64,000 nucleotides of DNA from Treponema sp. CETP13 (lineage in GTDB: Bacteria; Spirochaetota; Spirochaetia; Treponematales; Treponemataceae): positions 62,001-126,000 of the forward strand of contig MLPZ01000004.1 of the NCBI GenBank assembly GCA_001885315.1, read 5' to 3'. Shown here piece by piece: positions 55,201 to 63,623 of the stretch. The translations under genes and the position numbers were made by a program. Numbering within the stretch: position 1 is the first letter of the stretch; every line of letters starts with the position of its first letter. The notes beneath the pieces are model-generated. The model saw only the letters and a program-made list of their open reading frames with translations. It was not told the DNA's origin and did no database searches.

Positions 55201-57155
55201 TGGCTTATGTAAAAAAAATATTTGATAAAAACTTTTTGGAATATGCAAGTTATGTTATTAGAGATCGTGCAATTCCTGATATAGATGATGGTTTAAAACC
55301 TGTACAAAGACGCATTTTGCATACTCTTTTTAATATAGATGATGGTAAGTTTCACAAGGTTGCGAATGTTGTTGGTGAATGTATGAAATACCATCCTCAT
55401 GGTGATGCATCTATCTATTCTGCGCTTGTCGTGCTTGCAAATAAAGAGATCTTTATAGATAAACAAGGAAACTTCGGTAATATGTTTACAGGAGATTCTG
55501 CTTCTGCTTCTAGATATATAGAGTGTCGTTGTACCCAAATTGGCAAAGATATACTTTATAATCCAGAAATTACAAAGTATGTCGATTCTTATGATGGTCG
55601 AAATAAAGAGCCAGTTTCTTTTAGAGCAAAATTACCGCTTGTTCCAATTTTGGGAGCAGAGGGAATTGCTGTTGGTATGAGTACGAAAATTTTACCACAT
55701 AATATTCTTGAAGTTATTGATGCAGAGCGAAAATGTTTAAAAGGAGAAGATTTTCAACTATTTCCAGATTTTCAAACTGGTGGCCTAATAGATGTTTCAG
55801 ATTATCAAGACGGAAACGGAAGAATAATTACTAGAGCTAAATTAGATACTAGCGATCCTAAAAAAATAGTAATTACAGAAATCCCTGCAGGGGACAATAC
55901 AGAAAATCTTATGCAAAATATCGAAACAGCAGCAAAACGTGGAAAAGTAAAGATTTCTTCTATAAATGATTATACAACCGATAAAGTTGAAATTGAAATA
56001 AGGTTACCTCGTTCTGTTCATTCAAAAGATGTAGAAGATGCTTTGTATGCATTTACAAATTGTGAACAGTCAATTTCTTGTAATTTACTTGTGATAAAAG
56101 ATAATATGCCACAAGTTATGACAATAACAGAAATTATAAAATATCATGCACAGCAATTACAAAATATTTTAAAAGATGAATTAATTCTTGAGCGAGGTCA
56201 ACTACAAGAAAAATTACATTTACGGACTCTTGAACGTATTTTTATAGAAGAGCGAATTTATAAACTTATAGAGACAATGAAAACTGCAGAAACAGTAAAT
56301 AAGGCAGTTAAAGATGGATTTGAGCCATATAAAAAAGAGTTAGTAAAAGCTATTTCTAATGAAGATGTCGATCATTTGTTAAAAATTCCTATTCGGCGAA
56401 TTTCTTTATATGATATACAAAAAAACCGTGATGAAGTTAAATTGATAAACAATCGGTTAAAAGAAATTGAACGGTTACTTAAAAATTTAACAGGGTATGC
56501 AATTGCTTGGCTTGATTCTATTCAAAATAAGATTGATAAAACAACTTTTAAGCGACATACAAAAATAACCAGTTTTTCTCAAACTGATATACGAGAGGCT
56601 GTATCTGCAGACTTATCTCTTCGATATGATGCTAGCACAGGCTATCTTGGAACAAATGTAAAAACAGGAATTGAACAATTTAAAGTTTCTCCGTATGATC
56701 GTATTTTATGTATGCGTGAAAATGGTGATTACTCGGTGTTTGATGTGCCTGAAAAAACCTTTGTTGGTAAAAAAATGATTTATTGCGGGATGAGTGATAA
56801 AGAAAGTTTAAACTCTGTGCTGTTTACTGTTTTTTATCGAGATCCAAAAACAAAATTTGCTTATATAAAACGTTGTCGAATTAAGCAATTTATTTTAAAT
56901 CGCGATTATACAATACTTCCAGATGGAATGGAACTATTGCATGTCGATACACGTGATGAGTTCTTTTTTACTGTGCATTACACAAAAAAACCAAGGCTAA
57001 AGATTCTACAAGAAGAAATGTTATCTGGGGATTTTTTAGAAAAAGGCATAAAGGCTGGGGGCGTTAGACTTGCTCCAAAAGAAGTAAGTAAGATTACATT
57101 TCGTCGTTCTAAAAATCAGAGTGCAAGTACAGAGCAACCTGAGCTAGGGTTGTAA
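55200..57155 (+). CDS. parC: Type IIA topoisomerase cleavage subunit (topoisomerase IV A)
   Basis: The DNA-cleaving subunit of 651 residues. The N-terminal winged helix and the active-site Tyr106 (SASASRYIECR) are clear. MKYHPHGDASIY is the quinolone-pocket region, although the usual Ser is Ala70. The C-terminal domain is short and lacks a GyrA box, as expected for topo IV. ATG and parE stop share one base, and the gene's own stop shares one base with yigZ, so all three are coupled. Confidence 0.9.
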   Translation: MAYVKKIFDKNFLEYASYVIRDRAIPDIDDGLKPVQRRILHTLFNIDDGKFHKVANVVGECMKYHPHGDASIYSALVVLANKEIFIDKQGNFGNMFTGDSASASRYIECRCTQIGKDILYNPEITKYVDSYDGRNKEPVSFRAKLPLVPILGAEGIAVGMSTKILPHNILEVIDAERKCLKGEDFQLFPDFQTGGLIDVSDYQDGNGRIITRAKLDTSDPKKIVITEIPAGDNTENLMQNIETAAKRGKVKISSINDYTTDKVEIEIRLPRSVHSKDVEDALYAFTNCEQSISCNLLVIKDNMPQVMTITEIIKYHAQQLQNILKDELILERGQLQEKLHLRTLERIFIEERIYKLIETMKTAETVNKAVKDGFEPYKKELVKAISNEDVDHLLKIPIRRISLYDIQKNRDEVKLINNRLKEIERLLKNLTGYAIAWLDSIQNKIDKTTFKRHTKITSFSQTDIREAVSADLSLRYDASTGYLGTNVKTGIEQFKVSPYDRILCMRENGDYSVFDVPEKTFVGKKMIYCGMSDKESLNSVLFTVFYRDPKTKFAYIKRCRIKQFILNRDYTILPDGMELLHVDTRDEFFFTVHYTKKPRLKILQEEMLSGDFLEKGIKAGGVRLAPKEVSKITFRRSKNQSASTEQPELGL

Positions 57156-57772
57156 TGAAACGCTTAAAAGAGATTCATGACCGAGAGGTTGCACTAGCAG
57201 TTTCTGAAATTACTGTAAAAAACTCTCGGTTTATAGCAGAGGTATTTACAGTATCTAGTCAGAGTGAAGCACGTGATAAATTAAAAAAACAAAAAGAAAA
57301 ATACGAAGATGCTCGTCATGTTGTGCATGCTTTTGTAATCGGAAAGAATGCTGAAATACTTGGTATGAGTGATGACGGAGAGCCATCAGGTACTGCTGGG
57401 CATCCAATTCTAGATGTGCTAAAAGGCAGTGAGATTACGAATGTTTTATTAACGGTGACCCGTTATTTTGGAGGGACACTCCTAGGAACGGGAGGGCTTG
57501 TAAAAGCCTATAGTGGTGCAGCAAAATCTGTTTTAGAAATTGCACAAACAGAACCATTAATAGAGAAAATCAAGTTCAATTTTTCTGTGTCTTATACCGT
57601 TTATGAGAAAGTAAAACGTCTTTTAGAAACGTTGAATGCAAGTGATATAACAGAAACATTTGAAACAGATATAGCTATTTCAGGTCTTATACCTGCCAAT
57701 GTTAGTAACGAATTATCTAATCAAATTTTTGATATAACAAAAGGATCTGTTTCTGTCCGTTTAACGCAATAG
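57155..57772 (+). CDS. yigZ: YigZ/IMPACT family protein
   Basis: A conserved 205-residue protein of the UPF0029 family, related to the eukaryotic translation regulator IMPACT. The signature is HVVHAFVIG, then DDGEPSGTAGHPILDVL and RYFGGTLLGTGGL; the C-terminal DUF1949 ferredoxin-like domain is present. The biochemical role is unsettled. It starts on the parC stop (TAATG), an unexpected link to a topoisomerase. It ends eight bases from the convergent PilZ gene with no visible terminator between. Confidence 0.9.
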   Translation: MKRLKEIHDREVALAVSEITVKNSRFIAEVFTVSSQSEARDKLKKQKEKYEDARHVVHAFVIGKNAEILGMSDDGEPSGTAGHPILDVLKGSEITNVLLTVTRYFGGTLLGTGGLVKAYSGAAKSVLEIAQTEPLIEKIKFNFSVSYTVYEKVKRLLETLNASDITETFETDIAISGLIPANVSNELSNQIFDITKGSVSVRLTQ

Positions 57773-57780
57773 TGTTTTGT

Positions 57781-58884
57781 TTAAAATAAATCAGTAGTTT
57801 GTATATCATCTTTGTCAAAAAAAGTTTGGGTATATTCTTCTTTTAAGGGGTCGTGTGAAGACTGTGAATCTTTTTCAGTTCCTTCTATTGGGTGTAATTC
57901 GGTTATTTCATCCATGGTTTTAAAAGCTTCCCATTCTTGCTGATAGTTTAAGAATTCTTCTTCTTGTTTTTGAGTAGTTATTCTTTGTGAATAAAGAGCA
58001 CTTGCTTTTATACTCTTAATTATATCATATTCCTCTTTTAGAAGGACTGAATAATCTTGAGTGTCGAGAGGCAAATTTGTTTGAATTAAATGAATTGTGT
58101 GCTGTAAATAATTAGTAATGTAATCTCTAATTATTGTTTTTGAGGTATAAGAAAAACCTTGCAAAAAAAGAAACACCAAAAGGAGTTTTTTTGTTCCTTT
58201 CTTTTTGATTATAACAGCTGTATTACATATAATTTCTTTATTATTAATAACTAGTGATAGCTTTCGAACAACAGAGTTGACCTGAAACAAATATTGTCCC
58301 GAAAGAGGGGCTGTACAACAAAAGCCAACTGTACTTATGTTTTCTACATGCATTTGCACAGTAATACCTTTTACAACACAGCTAGCAAAAATGTTTGAAT
58401 CGTTTTTACAGTCTGCGCGTACGAACTTTCGTTTTCCTTTAGCGCCATTTATATCTAACAGAGCAGTAAAATTTTCTTTAAGCTCTTCTATGTTTTTGTT
58501 AAGAGGGTTGTATCCACATGGCAACTGTGTATGCAATAAAAAAAGCTCCTTAATCCAACTTATCGATTCAGAAGTAACAACCCCTAAATGAGTTTCTTTT
58601 AGCGTAGGATCTTCGGAAAAGAATCGAATAAATTTAAACCATTGCAAGCTGTCTAAACTCTTATCGTTAATGTTAATAAAACAAATTGAAGTTGGAAAAA
58701 TACGCAATAGATTTTTAATATAGTGATAATCTTTTATAATATAGATTTCATATTCTTCTGTTCGCAATTCTGGAATTATGCGTGATTCTAGCTTAACAGG
58801 AGGATTTAAAAAAAATACTTTTCGACCTAAATCTGGATTTTCACGTAATTTTATCTTATTTCTCTCTTTCTTATAGTTTAACAT
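57781..58884 (-). CDS. PilZ-domain protein
   Basis: Probably a cyclic-di-GMP receptor linked to motility or envelope control. The PilZ domain starts near residue 150 with RKFVRADC (RxxxR) and has VENISTVGF (N-x-S-x-x-G) about 35 residues later. The first 140 residues could be a degenerate receiver-like domain (IYIIKDYHYIKNLLRIF, ICFININDKSL). The C-terminal 70 residues are charged and acidic. No Shine-Dalgarno precedes the ATG and the promoter is unclear. Transcribed away from htrA. Confidence 0.75.
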   Translation of the reverse strand: MLNYKKERNKIKLRENPDLGRKVFFLNPPVKLESRIIPELRTEEYEIYIIKDYHYIKNLLRIFPTSICFININDKSLDSLQWFKFIRFFSEDPTLKETHLGVVTSESISWIKELFLLHTQLPCGYNPLNKNIEELKENFTALLDINGAKGKRKFVRADCKNDSNIFASCVVKGITVQMHVENISTVGFCCTAPLSGQYLFQVNSVVRKLSLVINNKEIICNTAVIIKKKGTKKLLLVFLFLQGFSYTSKTIIRDYITNYLQHTIHLIQTNLPLDTQDYSVLLKEEYDIIKSIKASALYSQRITTQKQEEEFLNYQQEWEAFKTMDEITELHPIEGTEKDSQSSHDPLKEEYTQTFFDKDDIQTTDLF

Positions 58885-58916
58885 ACTATAAAAGGAGTGA
58901 CAACTTTAGATATAAT

Positions 58917-60179
58917 TTATTTTTTTGAGGTTAATGTAAGTTTTATGTCGAGTGTTTTTTTGCCTCTCAAGATGGTGAGTGTGATTGTATCTCCAGGTAA
59001 TTTGTCTTCCATTAAAGAATTAAACAAGGCAAGTGATGTAATGTTTTTACCATCCAGACCAATAATTACGTCTCCACCAATATAAAATATTATGTTAGAT
59101 CGTGCTGAACCATAGCGAACTGCTTTATTTCCTGCTTTTAAACCTGCTTTTTCTGCGGTACCATTGTTTGCAAGTTTAGAAACGAGTAGACCCGTATCTT
59201 GAGGTATATTTGCGTATTTTGCAATAGAAGAATTTACTTGAATAAGACTTGCTTCTTCATCTATAACTCCTCGATTTACTTTACCATTTTTTATAATAGC
59301 AGAAACAACTCTTTTTGCTGTGTTTGTCGGAATTGCAAATCCTACACCTGCTGAACTTCCTGATGTTGAATAAATCATAGTATTTATACCAATCATACGA
59401 CCGGAAGTATCTAAAAGAGGTCCTCCAGAATTACCTGGATTTATAGATGTATCTGTTTGAATCATATTTTGAATAATGACATCATCGGAGTTTTTAAGGG
59501 GGCGTTGCAAACTAGAAACAATTCCTGTTGTCATTGTCCTATCGAATCCAAATGGATTTCCAATAGCAATTACCTTTTGTCCAACACGTAAATTTGAAGA
59601 ATCAGCGAATGGAATAGTTGTAAGTTCCATTCCCGCTGGAGGTTCAAATTTAAGAACAGCTAAATCAGTTTGTGTATCTTCACCAATAATTTCAGCTTCA
59701 TATTGTGTACCATCAGCTAAAGAAATATATATTTTATAGGCTCCATCTATTACGTGCCGATTTGTAACAACATATCCTCGCGAATCGATAATAGATCCTG
59801 ATCCAGTACTTCCATCTTGAGGTATTGCTTCTAAAAACCAATTGTAGCCAATGACTTCTGTGCTAATGTTTACAACAGCGGCACTACGGGTATCATATAC
59901 GTTTATATTTTGTAATTCATCTTGTGTGTATTGATTTGTAACATCGATATTTAAGGATTTTGTTGATCCTGTTGAATTAGTTAAAATTACAGAATTATCA
60001 TCTAACGATTGATTTGCTATATTAGTTTCATTTGTTACGGTTGATCTGTCAGTTTCTACTATCTTTTTATTGTTAGCAGAACTTTGTTTGCCAAGCGAAA
60101 AAGCAACAAAAAAAACTGTACAAAAGAGTATGGTAATGAGAATTGAAATAATTAAATGTCGTCTAGTATAAACTTTCAT
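58917..60179 (-). CDS. HtrA/Deg-type periplasmic serine protease
   Basis: Envelope quality control. An N-terminal membrane anchor (about residues 9-29) is followed by a Ser/Thr/Asn-rich linker. The trypsin-like domain has triad His142 (VVTNRHVID), Asp172 (QTDLAVLKF) and Ser251 (NPGNSGGPLL). One C-terminal PDZ domain runs from about 325. 420 residues, DegS-like layout with one PDZ. No Shine-Dalgarno; TATACT ends 11 bases before the ATG, giving a leader of about four bases. Transcribed in the same direction as hisHF upstream. Confidence 0.95.
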   Translation of the reverse strand: MKVYTRRHLIISILITILFCTVFFVAFSLGKQSSANNKKIVETDRSTVTNETNIANQSLDDNSVILTNSTGSTKSLNIDVTNQYTQDELQNINVYDTRSAAVVNISTEVIGYNWFLEAIPQDGSTGSGSIIDSRGYVVTNRHVIDGAYKIYISLADGTQYEAEIIGEDTQTDLAVLKFEPPAGMELTTIPFADSSNLRVGQKVIAIGNPFGFDRTMTTGIVSSLQRPLKNSDDVIIQNMIQTDTSINPGNSGGPLLDTSGRMIGINTMIYSTSGSSAGVGFAIPTNTAKRVVSAIIKNGKVNRGVIDEEASLIQVNSSIAKYANIPQDTGLLVSKLANNGTAEKAGLKAGNKAVRYGSARSNIIFYIGGDVIIGLDGKNITSLALFNSLMEDKLPGDTITLTILRGKKTLDIKLTLTSKK

Positions 60180-60232
60180 GTTTTAAATATAGTATAAAAC
60201 TCTTAAAAAAACATTAAAAAAATCACTAAATT

Positions 60233-61015
60233 TTATAAAATTCTTACTGGAATATCCATTTTTGCAAGATCTTGCTTAATTTGTGGAATTGTAAAACCTT
60301 CAGAATGTACCATACTTGCAATTAGAGCTGCATCTGCTGCTCCTCCAGAGGCTGTGTCTGATTTTAGTACATCGGCCAAATGTTTGACTGTACCACCTCC
60401 ACCAGAAGCAATAACGGGGACACTCACAGCATCTGAAATAATTCGGGTAAAGTTAAGTTCATAACCGGCTTTTGTTCCGTCTGCATCTATAGAATTAAGA
60501 ACAATTTCTCCAGCTCCAAGTGCTACAGCTTCTTTTGCCCATTCTCTTGCATCGCGACCAGTTGCAGTTCTTCCACCATTTATGTAGACCTGATACCCAG
60601 ATGGCATTCTAGAATCTCTTGCTGCATCCATTCCAAGAACAATGCATTGATTGCCAAAAATTCGAGCTCCATCCCTGATAAGTAAGGGGTTTTTTATTGC
60701 TTGTGAGTTTAAGCTTACTTTTTCTGCCCCTGCATTAATAGTTGATCGAATATCTTCTATACTTCCAATTCCACCACCAACGCAAAAAGGTATAAAAACT
60801 TTTGCAGCAACTTTATTTATTAAATCAAGTATAGGGCCTCGGCCTCGTGCAGAAGCCATAATGTCATAAAAGACAAGCTCGTCTACCCCTTGTTTGTAGT
60901 ATTCTTCTGCCATTGTGACGGGATCACCAATATCAATATTATTTTTAAATTTTATACCTTTTGTTGTTCGTCCATCTTTTACATCGAGACAAACTATAAT
61001 TCGTTTTTTTAACAT
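60233..61015 (-). CDS. hisF: Imidazole glycerol phosphate synthase subunit HisF
   Basis: The cyclase subunit: uses ammonia from HisH to close the imidazole ring and release AICAR. The (beta/alpha)8 barrel of 260 residues has [16 protein letters not shown] with the catalytic Asp, [19 protein letters not shown] and [13 protein letters not shown]. It follows hisH with the hisH stop abutting its ATG and GGAGAA upstream. No other histidine gene is in the window; the pair could serve as an AICAR source or be part of a scattered pathway. Confidence 0.92.
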   Translation of the reverse strand: MLKKRIIVCLDVKDGRTTKGIKFKNNIDIGDPVTMAEEYYKQGVDELVFYDIMASARGRGPILDLINKVAAKVFIPFCVGGGIGSIEDIRSTINAGAEKVSLNSQAIKNPLLIRDGARIFGNQCIVLGMDAARDSRMPSGYQVYINGGRTATGRDAREWAKEAVALGAGEIVLNSIDADGTKAGYELNFTRIISDAVSVPVIASGGGGTVKHLADVLKSDTASGGAADAALIASMVHSEGFTIPQIKQDLAKMDIPVRIL

Positions 61016-61690
61016 TTATTTCTCCAATTCTGCAAAGTTCTTCAGAATTTGTAATCCAGGCTTTCCTGATTTTTCAGGGTGAAATTGACACGCATATATT
61101 GAATCTTTGTGAATGCATGCTGGAACAGGTACTCCATAATCTGCCCAAGCTGCAACAATTTCATCGTTTTTGGGTTGAATAAGGTATGAGTGCACGAAAT
61201 AAAAATCGTTATGCAAATCTATTCCTTTTAGGATAGGGCATCCAGCTTCGCCATCGAGGGAGGCCTTATTGATTCGTAAATTATTCCAACCCATGTGAGG
61301 AATTTTTAAATGCGCATAATCTTTTGCTTCGAGAAGTCCTTTCTTTTCATTGTCAGCAAAAACAGAACTAAAATGGCGAATACGGCCTTCTAATAAACCT
61401 AAACAGTTCGAATTACCTTCTTCGGTAAATTCAAATAAGATTTGAGAACCTACACAAATACCTAAAATAAAAGTACCTTTTGCTACGGCCTCTTTAATAA
61501 ATGTATCGTAACCAGATTTTGCTAATTCTTGCATTGCGTAGCTATCGTCACCATCGCCTGGGAAAATTAACTTATCTGCAGAAGCTAAATCTGTCGGATT
61601 TTTTGACATTATGTACTCAAGATTAAGTTCTTCGAGTGCGCGTTGAACGCTTCTAATATTTCCTGCGTTGTAATCAATTATACCAATCAT
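61016..61690 (-). CDS. hisH: Imidazole glycerol phosphate synthase subunit HisH
   Basis: The class I glutamine amidotransferase that feeds ammonia to HisF. The start at 61690 (MIGIIDYNAGNIRSV) matches the family. The nucleophile Cys79 is in LGICVGSQ, and FHPEKSG has the His-x-Glu pair. 224 residues. No Shine-Dalgarno. TTGCAA (61726-61721), 18 bp and TACCAT (61702-61697) with a TGT extension end six bases before the ATG, so the message is probably leaderless. Confidence 0.92.
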   Translation of the reverse strand: MIGIIDYNAGNIRSVQRALEELNLEYIMSKNPTDLASADKLIFPGDGDDSYAMQELAKSGYDTFIKEAVAKGTFILGICVGSQILFEFTEEGNSNCLGLLEGRIRHFSSVFADNEKKGLLEAKDYAHLKIPHMGWNNLRINKASLDGEAGCPILKGIDLHNDFYFVHSYLIQPKNDEIVAAWADYGVPVPACIHKDSIYACQFHPEKSGKPGLQILKNFAELEK

Positions 61691-61770
61691 AGTTGTATGG
61701 TAACATAGCCAGATAAACAGTTGCAAGTGTTTATGTCACCAAAAACAAAGCAAAAATAGAATAAAACAGA

Positions 61771-61799
61771 TTGACATAATTACTTTTTTGACCGATAAA
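61771..61799 (+). promoter_or_regulatory. Promoter of the small membrane gene
   Basis: A consensus TTGACA (61771-61776), 17 bp and GATAAA (61794-61799) are followed by six bases and the ATG at 61806. No Shine-Dalgarno. Confidence 0.5.
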
Positions 61800-61805
61800 A
61801 GTAAT

Positions 61806-62063
61806 ATGACTCTTGTTGAAATTCTTGAAATTATAAAAAGTGTTCTAAAAGATCCAAAAGTAATTACTATTTTTGTAGTGATTTTCTTATATCTTGATTT
61901 TGCTTTTTATGTTGCTCGATATAAGAAGACTCCCCGCAAACGGATAAAAGTTTCACCAGCTGTTTCTTCAGAAAAGAAAGAAAAGGAAGGTGAGCAGAAA
62001 GAAAATGCGGAAGAGAAAGAGGATGAGAAAAAAACTTCAAATCTCGGTGATAAAAAAATGTAG
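61806..62063 (+). CDS. Small membrane protein with Glu/Lys-rich tail
   Basis: 85 residues: a short amphipathic N-terminus, one TM helix (about KVITIFVVIFLYLDFAFYVA), a basic patch (RYKKTPRKRIK), then a highly charged Glu/Lys tail. The ATG at 61806 is chosen over a TTG at 61788 because a consensus-like promoter ends six bases before it. No recognised family. Its last 197 bases lie antisense to the 3' end of recQ, and the reading here looks the more natural of the two. Confidence 0.6.
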   Translation: MTLVEILEIIKSVLKDPKVITIFVVIFLYLDFAFYVARYKKTPRKRIKVSPAVSSEKKEKEGEQKENAEEKEDEKKTSNLGDKKM

Positions 62064-63582
62064 AAAAAAGTATTTGAAGAGGAATATCTAGTTTATTTGC
62101 CCACAAATAATGGCGTCTGACGATTTTGTTTTCTGTCTCGAGAACTGTAAGAATTTCACATACATCTTTTTTTTCCATTATTGGCATACCAAAGGAAATT
62201 ATGTCTTGTCGATTTTCTTTTTTTAAAAACTGTAGAATTAGTTCTGTTTGAGTGTACTGCCGTCTATGATATATAATAAAATTGAATAAATGTTGTTCAT
62301 CTTTTGCATAATTGCACGCAGTTCCTTCGCAAACATCACAGCCAGCACAGGCTACTTGTTCTCCGCCGAGGGCATCGAGTAGTACTTGTCGCCTACAGGT
62401 TGTACTTTCTGCAAAATCAGCAAGTACACGTTCTCTCGATCCTTTTGTGAATTGTTGAGCTTTTTTTGAATCGAGTGGTGACCAAAGTAAAATTGCTCGA
62501 GCTACGGAACGATCTCTTCCTCCTCGTCCTGCTTCTTGAATGTATGCTTCAGCTGTTGTTGGAGGGTCGTAATGTATAACGGTATGAATATCTTTTTTAT
62601 CAACTCCCATACCAAAGGCACACGTGCAAACCAAAATACCTTCTTTTTTGGGATAAAACCATTTTTCTGTAGTTGCTTTTTCTTCTTTAGAAAGCCCGGC
62701 ATGATACCAACGAACAAAATCTTTTTTACCGATCATCTCAAAGTATTCACGCAAAAAAGTAGCAATACCCTGTACTCGTTTTCTACTTGAGCAAAAGACA
62801 AGTAGGGGTGTTTTTTCTTGTAAAACTGTCTCTAGTAAAGCATATTGTTTTGCACAAGCATATTTTACGTAATAGCGTATATTTGGTCTGTCTGATTCGC
62901 TTCGAACAATATGGGCAGACCCATCAAAAAGAACTTTACTTATTCTATTTAAAACAGATGGAGATGCGGTTGCTGTAAAGGCAGTTACAACTGGGACTTT
63001 TAGTTTTTTTATGATAGCGCCTAATGTGAGATAGGCAGGTCTAAACGTGTCTCCCCATTCAGAAACACAATGGGCTTCGTCAATTGCAATATGTGAAATG
63101 TTGCAATCTTTAAGTCTGTTTAGCAACTCTTCTGATTGGAGCACTTCTGGATTTGCTAAAATATATTTTGCACCCTCTTTAATTCGTTCAAAATTATTTT
63201 CTCGCTCTGCTTTTGTTTGTTGCCCCTTAAAAACAACGGGAGGTGTACCACCTTCTTTCATTCGTCTTTCTTGATCACTCATTAATGCTAATAGCGGATA
63301 CAAAATTAAGGTAGGCCCTGGCAAGAGTAATGCGGGGACCATAAAACAAAGTGATTTTCCTGCTCCAGTGGGTAACAATACAATTTGATTATGAATGCAA
63401 TCCTTTGTTGGGACGCCATTTGAAGCTTGCATATCGTTATATGAATCTAGAACATTTGCAATGACAAGACGTTGCCATGGAAACAAACTTGAAATTCCAA
63501 AAGTATTGAGTGCAACTGTTTCCATTGGATTGGCTACAGTTTCTCCAAGAGGTTCTTCTAGTGTGTCTATTAGAGATTTCAT
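61867..63582 (-). CDS. RecQ-family DNA helicase
   Basis: A 3'-5' helicase for recombination and repair. Walker A is PTGAGKSL (71-78), motif II IAIDEAHCVSEWGDTFRP, motif VI YIQEAGRGGRDR. The RecQ zinc-binding segment follows (CRRQVLLDALGGEQVACAG, then CDVC). No HRDC domain. The last 65 or so residues (507-571) are antisense to the small membrane gene and have the Phe/Leu/Ser/His-rich look of a shadow translation. The original stop may have been near 62064-62070 and lost. ATG chosen by homology; no good Shine-Dalgarno. Confidence 0.9.
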   Translation of the reverse strand: MKSLIDTLEEPLGETVANPMETVALNTFGISSLFPWQRLVIANVLDSYNDMQASNGVPTKDCIHNQIVLLPTGAGKSLCFMVPALLLPGPTLILYPLLALMSDQERRMKEGGTPPVVFKGQQTKAERENNFERIKEGAKYILANPEVLQSEELLNRLKDCNISHIAIDEAHCVSEWGDTFRPAYLTLGAIIKKLKVPVVTAFTATASPSVLNRISKVLFDGSAHIVRSESDRPNIRYYVKYACAKQYALLETVLQEKTPLLVFCSSRKRVQGIATFLREYFEMIGKKDFVRWYHAGLSKEEKATTEKWFYPKKEGILVCTCAFGMGVDKKDIHTVIHYDPPTTAEAYIQEAGRGGRDRSVARAILLWSPLDSKKAQQFTKGSRERVLADFAESTTCRRQVLLDALGGEQVACAGCDVCEGTACNYAKDEQHLFNFIIYHRRQYTQTELILQFLKKENRQDIISFGMPIMEKKDVCEILTVLETENKIVRRHYLWANKLDIPLQILFSTFFYHRDLKFFSHPLSLPHFLSAHLPFLSFLKKQLVKLLSVCGESSYIEQHKKQNQDIRKSLQK

Positions 63583-63623
63583 ACTTACAATATGTTTGTT
63601 ATATAAGCAAAAATCGTAATAAA

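Noticed and set aside
58885-58925. Leaderless promoter for the PilZ gene
   Set aside because: TATAGT abuts the ATG directly, which would place the start point inside the gene; the geometry does not fit the others.
63583-63620. Leaderless promoter for recQ
   Set aside because: TATTGT lies four bases from ATG but no matching -35 or TGN extension was found at any usual spacing.
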